Shown here: piece by piece, positions 49,108 to 59,709 of the stretch
Position numbering within the stretch: position 1 is the stretch's first letter
How the letters are laid out: each line of letters starts with the position of its first letter
Source: Smittia aterrima
Taxonomy: Eukaryota; Arthropoda; Insecta; Diptera; Chironomidae
Length of the DNA: 64,000 bases
NCBI GenBank assembly: GCA_033063855.1
Contig: CP093829.1
Coordinates: 21,235,537 to 21,299,536, forward strand
Direction of reading: 5' to 3'
Notes under the pieces: model-generated
Told to the model about the DNA's origin: nothing
The model's input: only the letters and a program-made list of their open reading frames with translations
The model's database searches: none
Translations under genes and position numbers: made by a program

Positions 49108-50114
49108 CGTCGCACAATCAACACGATCTACTTCAGTCCGCAGCTCAATTGAAACTGAATCAAAACATTGGTTAAATTTCTGGTGAATCAAATCAAACGA
49201 GGTTTGTTATCTCTCTTTTTCCTATGTTAACCGGTTTAGAAAGCGTTTCTTTTTCTCTAAAAAACTGACTTAATCATCGAATATTTCACGAGGTTTTTTC
49301 CTGCCATCAGAGCGGTCAACTGATATCTACGAATGGTTCCGACCCATGTAATCATTTCGAGGAGAAAATTTTCGGTTCATCTCCATTGGATTATGGTTTG
49401 GGGACTGTACGGGAATTTTGTCGCGGAAGTTTCAAAGTTTGAAGATTAAAAAATAATTTAAATGAATTACATTTCATGAAATTCAATGAAAATATTTCGT
49501 GACGTAACTTTTGAAATGAACCTCAAAGCCTTAAAATTTATTAGGTAAACCAACTGAGGTGACAGCGCTTGTCCCACGATTCGAGTTTATTTAAATAGAA
49601 ATGGCCAAAAAGTCGTTCACGTGACGTCAAAATTGCAAGTCATGAATAAAGATTTTTTCGGAGCAAACCTATCAAAGCCATTTCCGGCTTTAATCGCCCA
49701 TCAAAGCATAATCAAAACTGATAATTTCGAGTGGACATATTTCGACGTAAATTGCCAATTAAATTGAACTGTAAACGAAAGGTGCCAGAGGCATGTAAAT
49801 CGATCAATCTCTCGATTAAAATGCGGGGCAGAATCGTCCACCTGATTCTACTTCGACACTACTCGAAAGTCTATTAGATCACAGACGTTCCACGAAAACA
49901 ATTGTCGAGCGAGTAAAATTCATTCTCGTCTCGAATTCAAATTCACTGCACGGCACAGAGGAAGAACAAGAAGAATAATTCTCTTTCAGTTGGACAGCGC
50001 AATAATCGCGACAATATATAAATATCAGTAAAACGGTTGACGAAGCTCATTACCGTTCTAGCCATCGTGTGATTAATTGGAGAGTCAAATTGAGGTTCAA
50101 TTGAATAAGCGGAC
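49108..50114 (+). promoter_or_regulatory. Divergent upstream region with TATA promoter of chitin-binding gene 1
   Basis: TATAAA at 50017-50022 sits about 30 bases before a TCATTA initiator (near 50047), and the ATG is at 50115. The remainder of the region shows no gene. Confidence 0.5.
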
Positions 50115-51496
50115 ATGAAGTGCATTAGCTTTGTAGTTTTCTTAGCGATCGGATTACAAAGTCTACGTGGAGACGATGAAGTGACAGAGATTTCCACTGA
50201 AACATCCACGACGACTATCGACAAGGTAACGAGTGTTCAATGTCTAAGGAAGTGAATCGAACATAAATTATTGAAGAACAATGAAAAAATTCGCGACTTT
50301 AAACGAATTTAGGTGAACGCCACTTGTCATGATTTTGTCATAAAGAGACAAATGGAGTTTGTGTTGTGCATTTAAATCAGCGGAAAGTGCAGTTGCAGAA
50401 ATTGGTGCAAGATTTGCATGAAAAGTCAACGAACTTTTAAACTAGAAAAATAGAAACTTCACTTGAACTTGAAACCACATGAGAAGGTCAAATGAGAATC
50501 AATTGACACGCGAATCGATGAATGAATAGAACAATTGTGCAAATGCTTCGATTCAGAGATCAATCAAAGTTTGAAACAAAAGAGATAAAAAAAAACTGAT
50601 CGAGAAATTTAATTTTAGGATGAAAACGCGACCGATTTGGCCAAGAATTACGATGAAGAGATGAATGATCTTGAAGCTCGTTTGCCATCCGATTCACAAT
50701 CGATTCGATCAAATATCATCGATACGAAGTTCAGCTGCAAAGATCACGAGCCAGGCTATTACGCGGATGTTGAGAACGAGTGCCAGGTAAAGTTCCGTCG
50801 ATGATTCATTCAAAAGTAATTAATTTAAATATTTCGATTAAGATTTTTCATCGCTGCCTCGAAGGTCAGGAGCGAGTGTTTTCGTTCATCTGCCCGGAAC
50901 AGACGATCTTCAGTCAGCGAGCGCTTGTTTGTGTTTGGAACGACACAAGAGACTTGGACTGCTCTGATTCTGAAGGTTACTACGAAGAATCCAATCGAGC
51001 ATTCTCGGGCAACCAAACTGCTGAGTCAAACATTAATGAGAATATGAAGAACTCAACAGAAATCACTGACATGGACGACGATGCTGAATCCGATGAAACT
51101 AAAACTGATGGAATGTCTGAAGACATCAAACAACTCACTGAGCTTCCATTGAAGTCAAACCTCGAAATTGTCAATTCAGAGACGATCGAGAAGAATTCAG
51201 TTGAAGAAAATATGGAAAAGTTCGAAGAGGAAACGCAAGAATTTCACGAGTTCCAAGCGGAGTTGCTTCCAAGCATACTTCATGAAATGGACGCAAGCGT
51301 AGCTGCTTCGTCTTCGGAGACCAGCAGTGCAAGTCATCCACAGAAAATATCGCTCTCCGTGCTTGATCCAATCATTGAGATGCCATCGCAAGATGAGGAA
51401 CAACTTCAATTACAACCAAGCGAATCATCGCGAAACATCCGAAAGCGATCGGGAAATCACCGAAATCGCTTTTTATTCAAAGCTGATGCACATTAG
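50115..51496 (+). CDS. Single-domain chitin-binding (CBM14) cuticle protein 1, CPAP1-like
   Basis: Exons 50115-50225, 50619-50786, 50843-51496; 310 aa. The signal peptide is MKCISFVVFLAIGLQSLRG. One peritrophin-A/CBM14 domain at residues 77-133 has cysteine spacing C-x14-C-x5-C-x11-C-x12-C-x9-C and the aromatic residues expected for chitin contact (GYYADVENECQIFHRC). A phase-0 intron splits the domain right after the second cysteine. The C-terminal 170 residues are acidic and Ser/Glu-rich and end after a dibasic NIRKR site. One CBM14 per protein fits the CPAP1 class of secreted cuticle proteins. AATAAA is at 51583. Confidence 0.85.
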
Positions 51497-51588
51497 GAAC
51501 GCACTCGAGTCGATTGTTAGGAAAAATTGTGTAAGCGAGTCGTGAGGAAATTCCTTACGAGCCCGCACACGAACTTAAGAAAAATAAA

Positions 51589-54151
51589 GCGTTAATGACT
51601 TAAACTCACTTTTAGATTTCCAAACACTCTAATGTTTCTATTAAAGCGTCCGAATTTTTGCATCACGAACGAGATTTTCGTCATTCTTGATGAGAAAATT
51701 GGCCGACGATGAATATTCTTCTTCGTCTGGACCGTGCGCTCCGACAATGCGAACAACAAACAATGTACACGCGAGAGATCGTCAGACGAGATTGTCGTTC
51801 CGACAAATTTGTTTTGAGCGCCATGAAACCGTGTAAAAGCCGTTGCTAAAGCAAACTTCCACTCGCGATTCTTCGTTACACCGTCGAAAGAGTTAAGTGA
51901 TTTACAACGCAGTTAAATAGGAAACGTTTTGTTTTCTTATCTTTGCGTCGACATCGGAAGGAGTTTCCCTGCATATCGAAAGCTTCCGCGGATTAATTTA
52001 ATTGCAAACAAAGTCGTTAAAGAATTTAAAATTAAGCAATTCTCCCGCTGCGTTAAATTGAAACAATTTGTTAGCTCATGAATTAAATGATCGTGATTGG
52101 ATTTGATGAGTAAGAAATTGCTGTCGCTTAGAATCTTAATGCGGGATTAAAAAACTCTAAACTTCTATTTCAAAATTATTTGGCCTCGTGTTCGTCTTCA
52201 AACTTTTTAATGTTCAAGGAAGTTTTGCTCCTGGCAAATTAAAAACCAAACGAACTTTAAAACTATTTTGTTAAAAGGTTTTTCAGCAATTGTAAAATTA
52301 TTAGTTTGTGGTTTGGATTGAAATGTAAACATTGCCATTTGTTCCGCATGTAATTTGAGTCTTCGAACTGCGATCATTAAAAATTTATTTGCTCAAGCAA
52401 AGTCGATGATGTATCGCTTGGGCAAGAAATGTAAAAATCTCAATTACATGCTCGCTTTATGTTGGAGGCTCAAGCGATCTTCAGTTTCAAATGACGATGG
52501 ATCCACTTAACTCTGCACACGAAGCTCTAATGCATTTCAATAATTTCAATTTAATAAAACATTTTTTTTTCTTCACACCAAAAGCTTCCGAACGATGCTT
52601 AATGAATTACCTCGTTTATTTCTCACTCATCCCATGTGAACTTCTCTCTCTTCGTCTTCAGTTCATGACACAGTTTTGACTAAAAACCTTTGCGTCAGTT
52701 TAATGAAAATATTTATCGTCCAAGAAAGATTTATGTGACTCAAATTATGAACTCAAGGTCTGCGGTAATGAAATTGAAATATGATGAGCTGCGATTAAAA
52801 CTTGAAGATCTTTCCCGAGGCGAATTTAATCAAAATCACTTCAGCTCAGATAAAAATGACTCCACAACTTTTGTTCAATTGTCTAAGCAATCTTCATAAA
52901 TAAATGAGACTGAACGAAACATGATTGCCAAGTGTTAAAGCATCAAATTGATTCAGATGGTAGCAATAAAGAAAAACAAGCGATCAGCCTGTAAACTAAT
53001 TGAATCCAACATCGCGATGAAAATAATATCTTGTTTCGTTAGAATCATGAGCGAGTTAGAATTACATTGCACGATCTTCAAGCAGAAATCTTCATCCGAT
53101 TTGTATTTCTATTTTCTCACGACCTTTCGGTGCGTGATTTTTGCAAGATCGCGCGAGAATTCTAGCACGGTTCGTTTTCCTTTTGCTTGCACTATGAAAA
53201 CAAAAAGCTCAGCTCAGCGTTTGCATAACGACTTAATTACCTGCCCTTTCCATCATCAGAATCAAAATAATTAAAATGAATTTCACGAGTGAGTTAGCAA
53301 CAAAGGTTAAGCCAAAGACGAATGCAAGTATGTTTTTCATTAAATGGTTTTTCTCATCTTGCTCAACGGACATTACAGGAAATGAGTGAGCTGAGTGATT
53401 TTGCTTAAAACTTAAATCATAACAATAGAAGTTTTTCGGATGATGAAAGGTGGAAGAGGTGATGAGTGCTTGAAGGCACGATCTGGAAAGGCGACGAAAG
53501 AGTTTCTCCATCAATCTCTTCGATGATTCCTCACGTAATTTATCAGACTAAGCTTTATTTGCATTCAAATTCATAGAATTGCCTTTTCGCCATGAGTTTG
53601 ATGGCTGTGTTTGATGACCCAGCTTAGCACTTATCCAAATTACGCCATCTCAATTTCTTCGTGCTCTCAAAAGCGTTAAACTAATCCGCAAGACAAAGGC
53701 CAGAAAGATAATGTTGCATCACTTGAAGATGAGCACGCATAACCGCATGAAAAGACAGACAGATCGAGACAATTAAAATCGACGAATAAGTCGCTCGACA
53801 ATAATATTTTTTCTTTGCTGAGCTGTGAAAAAATGTTCTTCAGTTAGGAGAAGAAAAAAAAATATTTGAATTCATAATTCATGAGATGAACTGAGACTTT
53901 TCGGTTGAGGAGAAGAGCTGAGCTTGCAGGCAACGAGCTAGCTGAGAGGTGGGGCAGCGATGAGCAGCTCTACGCGCGAAAAATATAAATGTAAAATTTT
54001 AATTCAAATTCTTTTACTTGATCGTTTGATGTTTAGACGAACGGGCGCGTAATTTGAGTTTGTGCTTTGAGTAATTATGCTCGCTAACGGTTGGCGACAA
54101 AACGAAAAGGATATTTGAAGATTTAAAAGACAATTCAGAAACTAAGTGAAG
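51589..54151. other. Intergenic region between chitin-binding genes 1 and 2
   Basis: No gene with family support is found. A TATAAA box at 53984-53989 is a candidate promoter for gene 2. One minus-strand 92-codon frame (53233-53511) with a hydrophobic C-terminus is listed only as a weak candidate. Confidence 0.4.
53233..53511 (-). CDS. Weak candidate: small membrane peptide of 92 aa
   Basis: The frame starts at an ATG (MEKLFRRLSRSCLQALITSS) and ends in a strong hydrophobic helix (SLVKFILIILILMMERAGN). Codons look mixed rather than purely AT-driven. There is no family signature, no clear promoter, and a GTAATT donor-like sequence overlaps the end, so the frame may be an exon or chance. I do not recognise it. 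Confidence 0.15.
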   Translation of the reverse strand: MEKLFRRLSRSCLQALITSSTFHHPKNFYCYDLSFKQNHSAHSFPVMSVEQDEKNHLMKNILAFVFGLTFVANSLVKFILIILILMMERAGN

Positions 54152-55157
54152 ATGAAGAAACTTCTGTGCATGTTGCAAGCGATGCTTGGACTTTATTTGT
54201 TTGTGGCTTTTGTGAGCGGTGTAAGTAAAGCAGAGCAGAATGATCAGAAAAATTATGATTCTCATATTTTGCCGTTGGTGTGAAAAATGCAAATTTGTTA
54301 GTTCACGAAATGAATCTAATGCAAGAGTCATGCACAAACGATCATTTTTGATTGTTTGAACTGCTTTCGGGGGCACTCATAGCAGAGACGGTTGATTGTG
54401 CAATGAAACAGTTCAAGATAATTCGGTGGAGAACTGAAAAGTCATTCTGCCAATTGCAGTTCTGCTTGTGCCCTCGTTTTAATTACATTCAAACTGAAAT
54501 TGAATCAATGACATTGTACAAGAGATAAAGCATCAGCTGTGGGTCAAAAGCGCCATGTGAATTAATTTGTCATCTGTTTCGTGGACATTTCAGCAAATCG
54601 CCGGATACACCGCGGGCATTGACTACCCAAACTACTCTGAAGTGCCACAAGGAGGATCATTCTCATGTCAAAACAGACTTCCCGGTAAATTTATTAATAA
54701 AATCATAAGAATTTTTAATTATTAAAATGTTTCTTTAATGTTTTTTCAAGGCTGAGTCATTAGAAGAACTTAGCAAATAATTTCATTTGAAGATCGAATT
54801 AATTTTCATTTCATCGATCGCGTGCATTGTACACGAAGCCTCGTTATTTCAAATATTTCTCAAAAATCTTTCGAGTTGATGGATTTTAAATTGCTGAACT
54901 CTCAATGAAAAATTTTAATGAAATGTTTGCTTAATTTATTTAAAGGATACTACGCAGACATGGAGACGAGATGTCAAGTGTGGCACTGGTGTCTTCATTC
55001 TGGTCAAATCTTCTCTTTCCTTTGCCCCAACGGAACAGTCTTCAATCAGAATTACAGAGTTTGCGACTGGTTCTTCAACGTCGATTGCAGTACAGCTGAA
55101 GAACTTTACACGAATAACGAAGAACTTTACAAAGATGCTCAAGGAAATCCAATTTAA
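54152..55157 (+). CDS. Single-domain chitin-binding (CBM14) protein 2, CPAP1-like
   Basis: Exons 54152-54220, 54594-54684, 54946-55157; 123 aa. The signal peptide is MKKLLCMLQAMLGLYLFVAFVSG. One CBM14 domain at residues 48-101 has spacing C-x14-C-x5-C-x10-C-x12-C-x7-C (GYYADMETRCQVWHWC ... CDWFFNVDC). The intron falls before GYYAD, unlike genes 1 and 3. Very little sequence lies outside the domain, and the tail is a short acidic repeat (EELYTNNEELYKD). The small size fits a short CPAP1-type cuticle protein. The poly(A) signal AATAAA is at 55296. Confidence 0.85.
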
Positions 55158-55301
55158 TGACGAAGTGCTTCTGAACTTGTGATATATTAAAAGTTGCGAA
55201 CTTCCTCATCAACACTTTAACATCAAAACTCATTGAACATCAATAACTTTATGGAAATTATGTTCATTCAAACAAATTTTAATTGAAATGAAAATAATAA
55301 A

Positions 55302-56605
55302 AAAAAAATTGAAAATTATACAAAACACCTTTTTGCATTGAATTAATTTCTCCTTCATCTTCAAGTTGCATAAACTCATCGGAGATCAATCTCGATTAAT
55401 TCCGAATTCATTTAAGAAATGATTACTTAATTAGTCGACACGACTGCGAAACTTCGCGAGGAGCGGCATAGGTTTAAGGCGAAGTAAAAATATTTTTTCT
55501 TTTGAGCTTTTTCTTGAGCTTTTCTCAAGAAAAAAAAACTTTGAGAGAGAAAAAATCTTGAAGAGCGTCTTAGCGGATCTTCAATGAATTGCAATAAAAA
55601 GATTCTAACATGAAGAGGACAGCTCATTCAACTCTCACCTTACAAGGAGTTTGTTTGTCAGATTCACCCTCGTTAACCTTCAGACTTCTCAAAAACTCAA
55701 AAGTTAAGCTAACAGCCGATCGCCTTTTTTTGCATTCACGCTCTTTTCTTCTCGACAAACTTGTTTGGTTTGAAAAGCGAAAACTGAGGTAGTCAGTTGG
55801 TGAGAAACAGCGATCGGATCGAGACGTGCGCGAAAATAATTCCATACCGCGAATCGAAATCAAAAGAAGTGAATTAATTAATTGCCAATCGTCGTTGCAG
55901 AGAAAAACAATTCGAATAAGTGTTGGTGAATTGTTGTTTTGTACATGAGAGCGACTTGAATGCAGTTTTGATTAAAAGCAATTTACACAACGACTTGATT
56001 AATCAAAAGGAAAAATAGTTTCGCGAAAAAAAATAATAATAAAAACAAATAAATCAAATCAGTTCTGTAAGAAAGTGAAAACAATCTGTCGCTGATGTAA
56101 TTAAAGATTAAAGCGATTATCAAGAGAAGAATCAAGTTTCTAAGACAGCAAAGAGCAATCAGAAGTCAAGAACAATATTTGCAAAGTCGGACGACATCAA
56201 CGAGCGAATGCCAAACGAACTTTACTTGAACAAATAAGTTTTATAAGCTTCGACTTTTTTTCCGTGAATTCCAACCGATCATATTTCAACTTAGCAACCA
56301 CATGGGTTATGTAATCGACCATATGTAAATTATATTTAGGTTGGTACGAAGCTGAAGGAAACTGTTGTACAAATGCGAATGCGCTTGTGTTCCGAATGTA
56401 AATCAATAATTCAAGACTTTGTCCTCGTACACTTACACACACCCAAGAAGTCGCTCGATCGATCGAGTTAACCTGCGCCGCATTGCAATTGAAAAAAAAA
56501 GTCGCACGAAAACAGAAAAAAATCAGTAAAAGTTGCTTTTTCTCCGCGACTTGCAATAAATCTGCTTTGTGTTAGTTGATGGCTTAATGAGACGGTTTGG
56601 TTTGA
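55302..56605. other. Region between chitin-binding gene 2 and the small ORF
   Basis: No supported gene is found. A perfect 14-bp palindrome of CGAT units occurs at 56454-56467. An acceptor-like ttgtgttag lies at about 56566-56574. Confidence 0.4.
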
Positions 56606-56800
56606 ATGAATCCAATTCGCCAGGCATTGTCTCGAGTAGGTGAAATATTCATCTTGTATCTCCAGCTCTTGCTGCTTGCCATTGTGTTCTACACGTTGTC
56701 TTATTGTTACTTGAAATATTTCGATGGTCAATCGTTCACGGATGTTAGCAACGACAAGATAGATTCCATTCAGCCAGCAGCGACCCGCGCCGATCTATAA
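56606..56800 (+). CDS. Candidate small single-pass membrane protein (64 aa)
   Basis: ATG 56606 opens a 64-codon frame: a basic start (MNPIRQALSRVGE), one strong transmembrane helix (LYLQLLLLAIVFYTLSYCYL), and a polar acidic tail (DGQSFTDVSNDKIDSIQP). Codon choice is mixed and less AT-driven than the flanks, which suggests real coding. Two short upstream ATG frames precede it, so leaky scanning or an upstream splice would be needed. I do not recognise a family, and no neighbour gives a role. Confidence 0.4.
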   Translation: MNPIRQALSRVGEIFILYLQLLLLAIVFYTLSYCYLKYFDGQSFTDVSNDKIDSIQPAATRADL

Positions 56801-59709
56801 ATCTTGTTTCAAAGCAACAGCAAAAAAAATATAAATAACTCGAAATTGTACGTGAAAGTTTACATTTTATTTCGCTCTTTCTCTCGTTCATGCTGCAATC
56901 ATCGGGGCACAAGCAAAATCTCGAGCAATAAACACAATTTTTTCTGTATCATTGAGAGAGAGGAAAAGTAAAGGAAAACAACAGCAGCATTCGTAATAAC
57001 AAACATGCTGAACGGCTGAGCGCTGAGCTTTATTAAAATCGTAATAATTTAGGCTTGAAATTGATTTTTCTTCCCGTATCCGTCGACGTCGCGATTTGGA
57101 AAATTGTTAAAAAGCGTGTTTTGTACGCAACGCAAAGAAAAAGTTAGAAAACATAAACGCTCGACATTTTTGTGGATGCAAGCGAAGCTCAAGAAGAAAG
57201 CTTGATCATTGAAATCATGTAAGTTTCAACACACACTCAACTAACAAGTCAGAATCGAATAGAAACTTTCTGAACTGGTCCAATTTCAATTCCTTCCCGA
57301 TCGAAACAATGAACAACGAAACCGCTCAGTTCTCTGTCCAAGGTCTGAAGTTGCCTTTCAAGGCTTTAGATTGTTTGCAAACCTCCCTACGAATTTTTTC
57401 CGAGACCGAGAAAAACAAGTTCCGAGCTTGCCATTTACATAAAAAAGATTGTTTTTTTTTTCGGAGCTTCATCCAAAGTCATCGAAGATCGCCGGTTATC
57501 TCACTCACGGACCGCCGCACGGACAATATTTTTATATTAATTTATGCTGATGCGATAACAGTCGCTGTTGTCTATGTCCACATTATAACATCATCGCGTA
57601 ATTTGCCGCTACTGGTGTGAAGTGAAATGCACAAAAATCGACTCTTTTTTCATTTAGAAACTTGAAGAGTCGGAAAGAGTAGAAAGAAATAGAAATTGCG
57701 GCCCGGTGAAGCTGAGCAAGCTCAAAGTCATTAAGAGCTTTGAAGAGTGTTGAATATTTTAATATTTATTGTGATTTTTATCCGCTCGATGTCTGTTTGG
57801 TGTTGGCGCTGAACTCAAACGTTGAGCAAGCAGCGCACGCGAGCAACATCAATCAGACAACTCCAACGCCGTCTTAAATTCATTTTCACATGTGAACAAC
57901 TTTGCCCAAAAGCGAAACGATGTGTAACAAGCGACTCTCGTTACTCTTACTACTACCGCGTGCATTTAATTATGCTTCGATCGTTTGATTTCCATTTTTT
58001 ACGCTTTTTACTTAAAAGATGAAAAGTGGAAATTAGTTTTTCTCTAACAAAACTTCATCAACGAACAGCTCCCCGCGAGAGAGGTTGAAATCGAAAGTTT
58101 TATCTGAGATCTTGAACGAATTTGTATCGAAATCGTTCGCAACTTCTTCGATGACTTAACCGAACTTCAGTTTGTTCAACTCTTTTCTCGAATAATCTTA
58201 AATTCTTGTCACGCCCCAACGAATGTCGGTTATGAATGCGGTGCGCGCTTCATTCCTCGATAAACTCCCTCCTCGATAATTAACAGCCTTTCGCTAATTG
58301 GATCAATATTTCGCTTACTACTTAAATTCGTTGCACAATTTCGCTTCAATAGCTCGAATGTAGGCCAGTTTTTGTCTATCGCCACCCAGATATGGCGAGC
58401 TTTGCTCATTTGTTGTCTGCAGAATAATGAAACATAACAGTTTAGCTTCGAAAACAACTTTAACGTGCCCGAAGTCTCGTACACTTGATCGCGTTTCTGT
58501 CAGCCGAACAATGACATTTAAATCACAATTGATGGATTTTTTTTTCGTGGACACTAGCTCCATTGATGAAAACACCTCAAAACGGGAGTGTTTGAGGGTC
58601 AACGAGTTTTTTGGGACACGCGATCAAGTGGCAAAGGGTTCATCAACCTCCTAAATGCACTCTGCTTACTCAACGGGGTGTTTACCATTGAAATTATCAT
58701 CGAATCTCGTTGCTAAACAATTGAACAAACAGCGAGGTCAGTTCTTACTAATCTTCGGAGAAAAATCATTTCGTAATGATCGCTTTGGCGAAGAGGTTAA
58801 GGTTAATGTGCAAGCAGCAAAATGGAAATTACTTCGACTTTTCCACGAATTCATTAACATAAAGAATTGGTTTTGCTAAGCAAACTTTGCATTGAATGCC
58901 AGACAAAGTTTGTTTGTCGCTGAACTTAAATTCCCGATTTGATTGAACTCTTTGACATTTCTTATTTTATTGCCGACCATTCTGGAATCGGCTGGCAAAC
59001 GTTTGATATGCCAAAAGTCGTGCGCATTTATATCTTGATGAATAACGATTGCTTTAGTCCAACCACGTAAAATCTTTTTCATACTAAATGTCAGATGGAT
59101 TTCTATAACAGAGGCCGACGCTTTTGTTCAGAGACAAATTGTTCCGAAAAGACTTCCTCGTGCTGATGTCATAACAATGATGAAAAGTGCTCGAGAAATC
59201 TACGGAAACCTGTTTGCGAATTACTTTTGAATCATCGTCATGTGATTTAAATGCTAGGAGACCTTTCGTTAAGCTTCGAGGATAAGTGAATTATCACATC
59301 ACGTCTGTCGTGTCGATTTGAGGCGACTCGATCGATTTCAATTGCAAAACATCGAACACTTTCTCGAAGGCGGCTTCGAAGAAATTACAAAATTCGGTCG
59401 ATGTTTGCACAAGTAACCGAATGGAAAAATGTGCAAAATTGAATAACTTTTAAGACAACACAGGCTGACTTTTTAATTTGTGATTTAACCGAGAATTTGC
59501 ATTTCGATCGGAGTGAAAGACGACGGCAAAAAAAAACTAGCGATTAGCAAACGAAAAACTTCCGCGTTGTCACTTCGCACTTTTCCTTTAGCTTAGGAAG
59601 TTGAATTGTTCGCTGATTCGATCAATGTCATGTCGCTTGAACTTAACAATCTCTATTTGTCTCTCAATCGTTGCAGATAACTGGCACAATACTCACCACT
59701 CATTGAACC
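56801..59709. other. Region upstream of chitin-binding gene 3
   Basis: I find no supported gene in these 2.9 kb. An acceptor-like ttgcag ends at 59676, 33 bases before the start codon, so a 5'UTR intron probably extends into this region. Confidence 0.4.

Noticed and set aside
57309..57620. 103-codon plus-strand frame between the smORF and chitin-binding gene 3
   Set aside because: It has mixed low-complexity content with no domain, signal peptide or splice context. Chance is the simpler explanation.
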